Assembly (NCBI GenBank): GCA_018660825.1
Contig: JABJJO010000014.1
Coordinates: forward strand, 27,383-91,382
Direction of reading: 5' to 3'
Origin: Planctomycetaceae bacterium
GTDB taxonomy: Bacteria; Planctomycetota; Planctomycetia; Pirellulales; Pirellulaceae
DNA: 64,000 nucleotides
The translations under genes were made by a program, and so were the position numbers. Shown piece after piece: positions 18,710 to 26,281 of the stretch (position 1 is the stretch's first letter; every line of letters starts with the position of its first letter). A model generated the notes under the pieces. That model did not search any database. It worked only from the letters and a program-made list of their open reading frames with translations, and was not told the origin of the DNA.

Positions 18710-19338
18710 TGCTCAGTTCCCTTGGCGTACCACTCATTGAGCCTGGATGAAACCCAACTCATTTGTAATGTAAGTGCGGCAATACGGTTGTCGAGGAAAT
18801 GGTAGATTGCCAAGGTTGGTAGGGCAACGATGAGGCCGAAGACAGTCGTTAATAAAGCAGTCCAGATTCCTGATGCGAGATCACTGGGTTGCACATAGCC
18901 GCGCGCTTGTTCGATCGCATAGAACGCATCGACGAGACCACACACTGTTCCTAAGAGACCAATCATGGGGGCTAATGTGCCTATGACGGAAAGCCAGTTA
19001 ATACGTCGCTCGAGAAACGTGATTTGTTCAGATGCTTCTCGACCGACGATTTCGTCTCGCAATTCCTGTGACACATCGCCGTGTTGTAGTGCACAGCGGG
19101 CAATTGTTGCCAGCGGGAAGTTGATGGATTTGAGCCAGTGGATAATGTCTGCCGGTGATTGTGTGGCGAGGCGCCGTTCGAGCTTGGCGGTAAAATTATG
19201 GTAGTTTCCGCGGCGATAAACAAGCACGATCGTCCGCTCGATGGTCACGCAGACAGCAACGATGGAACAGAGTAGCAGCGGGTACATGACGAAACCACCC
19301 TGCTCAAACAATTGAAAAAGTGTTTTACCCCAAAACAT
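18706..19338 (-). CDS. exbB: ExbB/TolQ/MotA-type proton channel protein
   Basis: The 210-residue protein has three membrane segments: near 15-35 (GGFVMYPLLLCSIVAVCVTIE), 118-140 (LSVIGTLAPMIGLLGTVCGLV) and 165-188 (TALLTTVFGLIVALPTLAIYH). The conserved TLAPMIGLLGTV signature is present. It assembles as the pentameric channel around ExbD. It is the first gene of a minus-strand unit, with AGGAAG upstream of ATG and a 9-bp hairpin in its leader. It is divergent from tonB. Confidence 0.94.
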   Translation of the reverse strand: MFWGKTLFQLFEQGGFVMYPLLLCSIVAVCVTIERTIVLVYRRGNYHNFTAKLERRLATQSPADIIHWLKSINFPLATIARCALQHGDVSQELRDEIVGREASEQITFLERRINWLSVIGTLAPMIGLLGTVCGLVDAFYAIEQARGYVQPSDLASGIWTALLTTVFGLIVALPTLAIYHFLDNRIAALTLQMSWVSSRLNEWYAKGTEQ

Positions 19339-19389
19339 GCTCTTGTACTTCCTAGTCTTTTTTTCGTCCGCGTTTTTTTATGGTAAGTT

Positions 19390-19418
19390 GCTTGCGAGAA
19401 ACGCGCTGACTCGCAAGC
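19390..19418 (-). promoter_or_regulatory. Hairpin in the exbB leader
   Basis: A perfect 9-bp inverted repeat (19390-19398 with 19410-19418) with an 11-base loop lies 52 bp upstream of the exbB start. It lacks a T-tract. It may be an operator or a leader structure. Confidence 0.45.
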
Positions 19419-19740
19419 CTTGCATTGCTAGTGCTCATCAAAAGTGTACGTCCCGCCCGCGGAAATGCTCTTTTTGATTAGATTTTGTTCGTGGTATCAA
19501 AAAATATCCCAAAAGGAAACGTTCTTATTGAGACTTAGTATCGAATCTTATAGGTTATGTCCGAATATGGTAGTAAATCGCTGGAATGTCAAGTGATTGA
19601 TATAGTATTGCAGTGTTTAAAGGTATTTTGTGCTGAATATATGGGATACATTCATGTAGGTCATTGACATTGTGTCTCAATAGTATTATTTTGTGCCTGT
19701 AGACGCATTCGGGTGTGTATTTATAATGTTCTGTTGGTGC

Positions 19741-19764
19741 TGCCCGCAATAGTTGTCGCGGGCA
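19741..19764 (+). promoter_or_regulatory. GC-rich hairpin in the tonB leader
   Basis: The repeat TGCCCGC (19741-19747) and GCGGGCA (19758-19764) with a 10-base loop lies between the likely -10 box and the ribosome site of tonB. It would start only a few bases into the transcript if TATAAT 19722-19727 is used. Confidence 0.4.
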
Positions 19765-19796
19765 ATGTTTCACGAATAGTACGTAAGGAATAGGTT

Positions 19797-20624
19797 TTGG
19801 CCAAGCGAATAGTACAACAGGACAGTTTGTTTTGCGTATTGCTCTTATTGAGCGCATTCGGCCATTTTGCGATAGGGTATATCGGATCTTCTGAAGATGT
19901 TACGCCGCCAAAAGTATTGGCTCGCGAGCAAGGTGAAAACGCGGTGCGAGTGCAGTTGGTATCGACTGTAAAACCAGCAGTGATGCCTGAGTTGCCGGAA
20001 TTGCCACCGCAACCGAAAGTTTTGGTCGAGCCTCTTGATTCCGAAATAACTGATCGATCTGAGCAGCTGGATCGCCAGGATTTAGTCGACCGTCTTTCGT
20101 TGCCGCCTCAAAGTGCCGTCTCGGAATTCAGAGTGCCTGAGTCAAAGCCACAGCAGCGACACAATCCGGTGCAACAAAATTTGCTAGAGGAATCTCAACA
20201 AGCAAAGTTGGTACAGCGTGATGTGCAACTGCTCGATATTCCAATGGAACAGGCTGAAATGGTACCTATGGTGGAGCTTCGAGAAGGCAATGCCGAGACA
20301 GATTTGATCAATGAAGGGTCCCGTGGGGCAAAGGTTCCCCCTCAACTACACGCTGAAAACAAAGACCCAGCCTATCCGCCAGCACTGCTTGGTCGCAAGG
20401 TCGAGGGCCGTGTTGTATTGCTGGTTACCGTGCTGCAGAGCGGTCGAGTTGGCAAGATTGTTGTCCATGAATCCTCAGGGCATAAAGAACTCGATGCCGC
20501 AGCTGGCACCGCAGTAGCTGATTGGCGATTTTCGCCAGGTACTCAAGGCGGCAAGGTTCAGGAAATGGCCGTGCTTGTCCCTGTTACCTTCAAGGTCGTA
20601 GAAGATAAACGCCGTCGTAAGTAA
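19797..20624 (+). CDS. tonB: TonB energy transducer
   Basis: The 275-residue protein starts with TTG, placed 7 bases after AAGGA. One membrane segment (about 9-27) is followed by a Pro/Gln/Glu-rich periplasmic linker (LPELPPQPKVLVEPLD). The C-terminal TonB domain is DPAYPPALLGRKVEGRVVLLV...VGKIVVHESSGHKELDAAAGTAVADWRFSP. It couples the ExbB-ExbD proton channel to outer membrane receptors. The linker is richer in Gln/Glu than the Lys-Pro type. It is divergent from exbB and upstream of hemP, and may serve both TonB receptors in the window. Confidence 0.93.
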   Translation: MAKRIVQQDSLFCVLLLLSAFGHFAIGYIGSSEDVTPPKVLAREQGENAVRVQLVSTVKPAVMPELPELPPQPKVLVEPLDSEITDRSEQLDRQDLVDRLSLPPQSAVSEFRVPESKPQQRHNPVQQNLLEESQQAKLVQRDVQLLDIPMEQAEMVPMVELREGNAETDLINEGSRGAKVPPQLHAENKDPAYPPALLGRKVEGRVVLLVTVLQSGRVGKIVVHESSGHKELDAAAGTAVADWRFSPGTQGGKVQEMAVLVPVTFKVVEDKRRRK

Positions 20625-20675
20625 AGGATGCTAGAAAAAACCCAATATTTATTTCCCTCCTTATTGATGCCTATA

Positions 20676-20690
20676 GTGTTGAATCAACAC
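20676..20690. promoter_or_regulatory. Perfect 15-bp palindrome between tonB and hemP
   Basis: GTGTTG and CAACAC arms surround a 3-base centre. The site lies about 50 bp after tonB and 77 bp before hemP. It could be an operator for hemP; the protein is unknown. Confidence 0.4.
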
Positions 20691-20711
20691 GAGATTAGAA
20701 AAAGACTCGAG

Positions 20712-20733
20712 GATAGTTCGTTATTGTACTATC
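20712..20733. promoter_or_regulatory. Candidate operator upstream of hemP
   Basis: Inverted arms GATAGT (20712-20717) and ACTATC (20728-20733) are separated by 10 AT-rich bases, 34 bp before the hemP start. Size and composition would suit an iron-responsive repressor, but it does not match the standard Fur box closely. Confidence 0.4.
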
Positions 20734-20766
20734 TTTGAAAAACTAGGAATTATAGGTAATTATTTG

Positions 20767-20967
20767 ATGAACACAGCAGACGCATCCAAAAGCGACTCTA
20801 GCCCTTCTGAGCAGCGCCCCAGTGAGGATCAATCTGAGCAAGCAAAATCGCTTATTATAGAGTCACGTGATCTATTCCAAGGCAACAGTGTGATCCAAAT
20901 TCGACATGGCGATAAAATTTATACTTTACGCCAAACCCGCCTTGGAAAACTCATTCTAAACAAGTAA
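20767..20967 (+). CDS. hemP: Hemin uptake protein HemP/HmuP
   Basis: This protein has 66 residues. The last 40 match the HemP family: SLIIESRDLFQGNSVIQIRHG followed by YTLRQTRLGKLILNK. HemP/HmuP is found beside heme uptake genes in proteobacteria and acts as a co-regulator of heme receptor expression in some of them. The N-terminal 25 residues are Ser/Asp/Glu-rich and likely disordered. ATG 20767 directly follows an in-frame TTG; the ATG is preferred. It lies 142 bp after tonB and before a strong terminator. Its presence is the main reason to think the receptor in this locus handles heme. Confidence 0.93.
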   Translation: MNTADASKSDSSPSEQRPSEDQSEQAKSLIIESRDLFQGNSVIQIRHGDKIYTLRQTRLGKLILNK

Positions 20968-21051
20968 CCGATAGTGGGGCATAACAACACCTTCAGGTTG
21001 CGGTCTTCTTAATCGCCGTATTCTCACGTGCGGAAGCGGAAGTGTGACAAA

Positions 21052-21102
21052 AAAACCTGTGGAATTTATGCTGCCAAAGGCCGCGTTCATTCCACAGGTT
21101 TT
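21052..21102. terminator. Bidirectional intrinsic terminator
   Basis: A perfect 14-bp stem (21052-21065 with 21089-21102), A-rich before and T-rich after, encloses a 23-base loop. It lies between the convergent hemP and pseudopilin genes and can end both. Confidence 0.85.
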
Positions 21103-21168
21103 ATAAGAGTCGCTGCTAGCAAATGCTCAAAGCAAGCACCCAAATAGCAGTGTAACTTGAATTGTTAC

Positions 21169-22335
21169 TTAGGGCGTACCGTAATCACTTCCTTTAAGGA
21201 TGTAATTTCTATTTGGCATATTTGAATTCGGAGTATCTGGAGTCATGAGAGCTTGGTATATCGTGTACTCAATGTCTTCATTTAGGAATTGAGTATGACC
21301 ATCCGCAAAGACTGCATTGACACCACCAGTGTGCATACTTGAAGGTCGAGCCATCACGCCATTTCGAAAGAAAGGAATTATGTTCGGATATTTTTGTGCT
21401 AGGTAAGCTGCACTTAAGTCGTCTTGGTTGACGGTTTCATCATCTAAGGCCCCGTGTCCATTAATCAAATGTGTATGAATTGAATTTAACGGTTCGGTCG
21501 AATCCATTTCGTTAATTGGTTGCCAGTACATTACATTGTCAAATTTCGCTGTCGGACCTGTCATTCGACCGTTAGCAATATTTTGTACTGTACTTAGAGT
21601 TGTGGGCATGTCTTTAAAAGTATCAATAACAGAAGGTCCAAATCCAGACTTGCAATAGTAAGTGGCCTGCATGTTTTCGCTCAGTAGCAATGTTTGGGTG
21701 GCTCCATCAAAGAGATCCGTTGCCCGAAATGACAAGGTTGGCTTTAAAACCAAATCGAGGAAAATGCCATCCGCTTTGCGCTGATTAGTACCGTAAAAGG
21801 GCATTCCTGCATTTGCAACGTAAGACGTTTCCGGCAACGGTAGGCCAGACGGGGAGATACCGTTTCCCAGCGATACATCAGATGGACAAAGCAAGTTGTT
21901 GATACCGGGTATGTCATTAGAGCTTGATATTCCATTCCGGAGCAATGGATTCTTCAGCGATTCTTTATACACTCTTTTATTGGGACTATTCCATTGCTTA
22001 TAAACAGCTGACTGATCTATATATGGCATTAAAACGGTCGTCCAAGATACTGGTCTATTTACCACTCCAGATGTTCCACTGCCGAAGCGGTTTTTAGCGA
22101 TAATCTCGGAACTACCTGGAAAGCGCGACTTGGATTGTTGAAAAGCTAAGGTCGCCAATCCTAATTGACGTAAGTTATTCGCACACTGGGCAGTGCGAGC
22201 ACTTGCACGGACCATTCCAATAGCCGGAAGTAATAGCCCAGCTAGGACAGCAATAATTGAAATTACTACTAACAATTCGATTAACGTAAAACCACCAGTG
22301 GATTTTTTACGATTGAGTCTCGATGATAATAACAT
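21169..22335 (-). CDS. DUF1559 prepilin-like protein with H-X9-DG tail
   Basis: The 388-residue product opens with a type IV pilin/pseudopilin leader: a basic start, GGFTLIELLVVISIIAVLAGLLLPAI with cleavage expected after the second Gly, and a hydrophobic helix. The DUF1559 body follows (ANNLRQLGLATLAFQQSKSRFPGS, LLCPSDVS, LLSENMQ). It ends with the H-X9-DG motif (H-TGGVNAVFA-DG). Planctomycetes encode tens of paralogues; their assembly form is unknown. It is a single gene, convergent with hemP. Confidence 0.95.
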   Translation of the reverse strand: MLLSSRLNRKKSTGGFTLIELLVVISIIAVLAGLLLPAIGMVRASARTAQCANNLRQLGLATLAFQQSKSRFPGSSEIIAKNRFGSGTSGVVNRPVSWTTVLMPYIDQSAVYKQWNSPNKRVYKESLKNPLLRNGISSSNDIPGINNLLCPSDVSLGNGISPSGLPLPETSYVANAGMPFYGTNQRKADGIFLDLVLKPTLSFRATDLFDGATQTLLLSENMQATYYCKSGFGPSVIDTFKDMPTTLSTVQNIANGRMTGPTAKFDNVMYWQPINEMDSTEPLNSIHTHLINGHGALDDETVNQDDLSAAYLAQKYPNIIPFFRNGVMARPSSMHTGGVNAVFADGHTQFLNEDIEYTIYQALMTPDTPNSNMPNRNYILKGSDYGTP

Positions 22336-22677
22336 TTTGCTAAGCGATCCAAAAAAAGTGTTGTTTATATGTACGTTATAAATCTAACCTGATTATTATA
22401 AGTTCGATTAAATTATAGGTTGTAGTATCGACATAGGAAAGATAAATACTAAGATTCTTTTTTCTGTGTTGTCGTCAGAAGGCGTTTGTGCTTGGTAAAA
22501 AAACACAAAACACCTTTGACAACCGAATCTATAAATATAATCGGCGAATTAGAGCCTCCACTATCTTGTAACTAAGAAAAACATCTCCTTACCCGCCAAT
22601 TTGAGAGCACAAAAATAGAACATTTATCAAATTCTTTTTGTTTATATAGAGTCGCTTTGTTGAAAACAACTCGCCCG
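22336..22677. other. Gap with a long imperfect hairpin
   Basis: Between tadA and the pseudopilin, 22468-22523 can fold into a long stem: GTTGTC (22468-22473) with GACAAC (22518-22523), and a 12-bp stem at 22479-22490 with 22504-22516 that has one bulge. It may end tadA transcription or be a structured RNA. The remaining bases are AT-rich with no gene. Confidence 0.45.
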
Positions 22678-23199
22678 CTAGTTATCTAGCTTTCGCAGTG
22701 CTCGAAAAAAGTCGGTAAGAATAGCACCACATGGCTCGGCAAGTACTCCGCGGACGATTGCTGCTTGATGATTCAAGCGACTGTCATTGAGCAATTGATA
22801 CATCGACTCGACGGCTCCACCTTTAGGGTCCACAGCGCCATACACAACCAACGGTATTCGGGACTGAAGAATTGCTCCGCTACACATCGTACACGGCTCT
22901 AGCGTCACATACATCGTGCAGTCTTCTAGACGCCAATCGCCGACCGCCTCGGCTGCCTGGGTAATCGCGATCATCTCAGCATGAGCCGTCGCATCATGCA
23001 ACTGTTCGCATTGGTTATGAGCCGCTGCAATGACACTACCTTGCTTCACAATAACAGCGCCAACAGGTACTTCTTTAAGTTCACCCGCATAGTGTGCTTG
23101 CTGTAGCGCCAACTGCATGAAGTGTTCGTGTGTTACCCAAGCCGCGAGCTCATCATCGGTAAGCACCTTGTTTTCGGCGTTGGGGTTATCCTGAATCAC
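22678..23199 (-). CDS. tadA: tRNA-specific adenosine deaminase TadA
   Basis: The 173-residue protein has the cytidine/adenosine deaminase zinc motif HAE (H73, E75) and PCTMC (C103, C106), plus PVGAVIV and YGAVDPKGGAV. TadA converts A34 to inosine in tRNA-Arg(ACG). The 24-residue N-terminal extension is longer than in E. coli. It lies 17 bp after a DUF1080 gene on the same strand, so the two are probably co-transcribed. A general CMP/dCMP deaminase is less likely because EPCTMCSGAI is the TadA form. Confidence 0.94.
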   Translation of the reverse strand: MIQDNPNAENKVLTDDELAAWVTHEHFMQLALQQAHYAGELKEVPVGAVIVKQGSVIAAAHNQCEQLHDATAHAEMIAITQAAEAVGDWRLEDCTMYVTLEPCTMCSGAILQSRIPLVVYGAVDPKGGAVESMYQLLNDSRLNHQAAIVRGVLAEPCGAILTDFFRALRKLDN

Positions 23200-23216
23200 A
23201 ACAAATCCTTTGTTGA

Positions 23217-23876
23217 CTACTTTGGTTGTTTAACTTTGAGTTCACGAAGGCGGATGTTCTTAAGCGCCGCTCGTGTCTCCCATGTCGCAAAACCAAGTGG
23301 TTGGTTTAGATTGACTTCATTACGCGTCGTTATTGTTCGTCCTTCAATGTCTTGATAAACCACGAGTTTGCGATTGATCCAGCAGCGAATCTGATGAGGT
23401 TCAACCCGTACTCGGACTCGATACCACTTGTTGTTATCGAACGTCATATAACGAGTCGTTTCGTTTTCAGAGGCATCGAGCCCATCTAGACTTGAAAGGC
23501 CTACCACAGCGCCACCCCACCCACCGACAATAAAACTGCAGTAGGAGTCGGCGACGGGAAACGTCATGCCGCAAAAGAAATCATTACCGTCGAGTTTGAT
23601 GGCATCTACACGTATCTCGTAGTTTGTTTTGGGTAAGGCCTTGCCGGTATAGGTAACGCCAGACATGGAATAACCGAATTCCATTAAAATTTGCCCCTTT
23701 GTTACTTGGACATCTCCCTCGCCACCATAGTTCGTCTTCTTCCAGTTCTTCATTGTCTTGCCATCAAACAAACTGCGCCACTTTTGGGAACCTTGTTCGC
23801 CTTGCCCCTGCGCGGAAATTGGAGCAATACATAACAAGAACAAGAGCCATTTGATGCTGGTATTTAATCGAAGCAT
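23217..23876 (-). CDS. Secreted DUF1080 (3-keto-disaccharide hydrolase-type) protein
   Basis: The 219-residue protein has a signal peptide (1-22, cut near ISAQG) and a single DUF1080 concanavalin-like domain: WRSLFDGKTMKNWK, the MSGVTYTGKALPKTNYEIRVDA strand, KWYRVRVRVEPHQIRCWINRKLVV and LGFATWETRAALKNIRLREL. Family members bind or cleave sugars outside the cell, and some act on 3-keto-glucosides. The catalytic residues cannot be assigned here. It is upstream of tadA by 17 bp, an unusual pairing likely to be only transcriptional. Confidence 0.88.
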   Translation of the reverse strand: MLRLNTSIKWLLFLLCIAPISAQGQGEQGSQKWRSLFDGKTMKNWKKTNYGGEGDVQVTKGQILMEFGYSMSGVTYTGKALPKTNYEIRVDAIKLDGNDFFCGMTFPVADSYCSFIVGGWGGAVVGLSSLDGLDASENETTRYMTFDNNKWYRVRVRVEPHQIRCWINRKLVVYQDIEGRTITTRNEVNLNQPLGFATWETRAALKNIRLRELKVKQPK

Positions 23877-23967
23877 GGGGAACCGTAGGGGGTGTGCGGA
23901 AGTTGCGGTTATATCGTGCCTATATTCTAAGGCAAAACGACGACGGATGACATTACAACGTGCGCGC

Positions 23968-25938
23968 TTATCTAGTCAACGTCAGGCCGGCTTGAACGGT
24001 AGCGCCGGGAGTGCCGAAGCCGTAGATTTCTTCGTACGATTCGTTGGTGATATTCTGCGCTCGGACAAAAAACAACCATTGCTCGTCAATTTGATGATTC
24101 GCATGCAGATTAAGTAACATGAAATGTTCTAGCTGCGTTTGAGCCAGTCCAGGGGGATTATCCAAGCGGCTGCCGTTGTACCCCAGCGAGAAACCGATTT
24201 CAGTTTTGTTGTTGCTGAGAGCACGCGTCAAAGCAATATGGGCTCGGTGCCTAGGTCGTCGCAGCAGTTCTGCACCAGTACTACGGTCAATGGTGTCGGT
24301 GAGGGTATAGTTGGCATCGATGCGCGTTTGCTCATTGAATTGCCAAGCTAGAGAAACTTCGACTCCGGCTGAACGCGCCTGCCCAACATTGTCCAAAATA
24401 AACAAACTTGGATTCCAGACAATTAAATCCTCAAAGTCATTACGAAAATAAGTAACATCAGCCAGTACGGTTTCGTCAAACAGCGAGCGTGTGTAGCCAA
24501 CTTCCCAACCCTTGCTGGTCTCGGGTCGCAAATCAGGATTGCCAAACGCGAAGAGGTTTTCGGCTAATGCCGGAGCTCGAAATCCGCTGCCTAGTGAGGC
24601 ATGCAACTTATCGATTTCGTTTAAATAGTAGACGCTATTAAGACGATAGGTGTTGGCTTGTCCGGCTGTGCTGTAGTCGTCCCAACGGACACCCACTGTG
24701 GCGTGCCAATTATCTCGCAGGGTCATCTGGTTTTGTAGAAACACGGCCGCGTTGGTTTGGTTGTCCAATGGGTTGTGTTCACTTTCAGCCTCTTCATGTT
24801 CATAGATTGACCCGACGGTTAATAAATTGTAATCGTTGACAACGTAATTTGCTTGATAGTCTACCGTGCGACGTTGACCTTGAAAGAAGGAGTCAAAGAA
24901 CGCATTGGGCACAGCCGTATCAATGCGTTGATAATCTGTCAAACTAAATCCAATTCGGTGTTCTAAACGGCCCGCCATTGCTGTCTTGGAAATCTGAATG
25001 CGATTCGAGAAATTCCGAGTGAGGTTCGCTCGTATTAGATTGTCCACTGGGTTCGGTTCACCAAAGGTCCAGTCATCGACTTCGACATCGGCAGAAGTAT
25101 AGCGAAAGACATAATCGATATTCAGTGTTTCCGATGGGTTCCATCCGAAACGTCCTGATAGGGTGCCGACGTCAAAGTCGTCACGCTCGTTGTTTCCAAA
25201 CCGAGCGGCAGCTTGAGAGACACTATGCGTGTCGAGGTAGGAGCCACCGATGCTGTAGTATGAGTCGTCATCGCCACCACTGTAGCGTAGGCTCTGAAAG
25301 CTCGTCCCCAGACTGCCACCGTAAGCCGATAGTCTCATTTTCTGAGGCCCGTTGCCACGTTTGGTGATGATATTTATGACGCCGCCAATCGCATCGCTTC
25401 CATACAGAACACTTTGTGGTCCGCGTAGTATTTCAATCCGTTCAATGTTATCTGTGGTGAGGTTGCCAAAATCAAAAGCTCGCGAAGCGCTCGATGGATC
25501 ATTTAAAGGAATACCGTCTAGCAATACTTTGGTGTGGGCAGAATTAGATCCACGGAGAAAAAGCGAAGTCAGTGAACCGTTGCCACCACTGCGAGCCGTC
25601 GTAATGCCTAGCTGGTTTCGCAATGCCTCTAAAGCAGTCGTATGTCCAGACCTTTCGAGATCGTCAGACCCGATAATGGTAATTGAGTTACCGTTAGTGC
25701 GTTGACTAGTGGCTAACCCTCCGGGCGACAATATTGTATTGCTGTTTAAGGGCTTACGAGGAAATGAACCAGGACGTCCTATAACAACGGTTTCCGGAAG
25801 CATCTCGGGAGCGGTTTCACTTGGTACCGTTGGAGGTGCGGTAGCATCCTGTGAAAATGCGTTGACATGGATTGTGATGATGATTCCGAGGACGGTACAT
25901 ATCGACCTCAGTAAACCGGTAAGCTGGTTTTTACGCAT
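23968..25938 (-). CDS. TonB-dependent receptor, BtuB-like (cobalamin)
   Basis: The 656-residue protein from ATG 25938 has a signal peptide (1-29), a TonB box-like ETVVIG, a plug (ITIIGSDDLERSG, LFLRGSNSAHTKVLLDGIPLND, IERIEILRGPQSVLYGSDAIGGVINI) and a barrel with FRAPALAENLFAFGNPDLRPETSKGWEVGY. The C-terminus ends in LTLTR rather than an aromatic residue. A longer frame to 26025 overlaps a cobalamin riboswitch, so the shorter start is right. The riboswitch makes vitamin B12 or a related corrinoid the likely ligand. No btuCDF is adjacent. Confidence 0.93.
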   Translation of the reverse strand: MRKNQLTGLLRSICTVLGIIITIHVNAFSQDATAPPTVPSETAPEMLPETVVIGRPGSFPRKPLNSNTILSPGGLATSQRTNGNSITIIGSDDLERSGHTTALEALRNQLGITTARSGGNGSLTSLFLRGSNSAHTKVLLDGIPLNDPSSASRAFDFGNLTTDNIERIEILRGPQSVLYGSDAIGGVINIITKRGNGPQKMRLSAYGGSLGTSFQSLRYSGGDDDSYYSIGGSYLDTHSVSQAAARFGNNERDDFDVGTLSGRFGWNPSETLNIDYVFRYTSADVEVDDWTFGEPNPVDNLIRANLTRNFSNRIQISKTAMAGRLEHRIGFSLTDYQRIDTAVPNAFFDSFFQGQRRTVDYQANYVVNDYNLLTVGSIYEHEEAESEHNPLDNQTNAAVFLQNQMTLRDNWHATVGVRWDDYSTAGQANTYRLNSVYYLNEIDKLHASLGSGFRAPALAENLFAFGNPDLRPETSKGWEVGYTRSLFDETVLADVTYFRNDFEDLIVWNPSLFILDNVGQARSAGVEVSLAWQFNEQTRIDANYTLTDTIDRSTGAELLRRPRHRAHIALTRALSNNKTEIGFSLGYNGSRLDNPPGLAQTQLEHFMLLNLHANHQIDEQWLFFVRAQNITNESYEEIYGFGTPGATVQAGLTLTR

Positions 25939-25948
25939 AATATTAGCT

Positions 25949-25966
25949 CGCTGTATTCCCGCAGCG
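25949..25966 (-). promoter_or_regulatory. Hairpin covering the btuB-like ribosome site
   Basis: Five-base arms (25949-25953 with 25962-25966) form a hairpin between the riboswitch and the ATG. The arm nearer the start overlaps the weak GCGAG ribosome site (minus strand), so it could mask it. This suggests translational control. Confidence 0.4.
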
Positions 25967-25989
25967 CCTTTACCGTTATTGATGCAATC

Positions 25990-26132
25990 CAAAACAGCAG
26001 ATATCCTGACTTCCGGTTTCACCAATGCCCGGCCCCTTCCCAGCGTTACGCCAGTGGGCTAATTGCAGAAATTGTTGCCGGTTACAGTCGCGGGAACGGT
26101 GGGAGAATTGCACTCCGCTTCCCTGCTGTGAA
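25990..26132 (-). ncRNA. Cobalamin riboswitch
   Basis: Read on the minus strand, the core elements occur in the right order: GGGAAGCGGAGTGCAA with its partner TTCTCCC (26101-26123), CCGCGACTGTAACCGG (about 26078-26094), the GCCCACTGG segment (26051-26060), TGGGAAGG (26035-26042), and the B12 box AAGTCAGGATATCTGC (25997-26012). A 7-bp P1 stem closes it (25994-26000 with 26123-26129). It lies in the 5' leader of the BtuB-like receptor, 56 nt from the start codon, and should lower receptor synthesis when cobalamin is high. Confidence 0.95.
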
Positions 26133-26281
26133 TTGATGTAGTTATGTAAGAACGATCATGTTGTCCCTGGTTCTCAATACATTTAAAACATGTAATGCAC
26201 TGAGTATTGAAACTATTGAAACATCGACTCGTTTTGGCGTGTTGCTGCAGTTTATTTAGGCAGACTGTGAAGGAACGTTGA

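Larger units (their letters stand above)
19339..19796. other. Divergent control region between exbB and tonB
   Basis: This 458-bp region has no gene. For tonB it holds a perfect TATAAT at 19722-19727 (about 70 bp before the start), a leader hairpin and AAGGA at 19785-19789. On the exbB side there is a 9-bp hairpin. I looked for a Fur-type 19-bp palindrome and did not find a convincing one. A 100-codon minus-strand frame at 19555-19857 overlaps the tonB start and is rejected. Confidence 0.55.

Noticed and set aside
19555..19857. 100-codon ORF antisense to the tonB start
   Set aside because: It overlaps the tonB start, leader hairpin and -10 box, and is Cys/His/Tyr-rich in a non-protein way.
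20641..20766. Classical Fur box upstream of hemP
   Set aside because: The AT-rich dyad here does not match the 19-bp consensus closely; it is reported only as a candidate operator.
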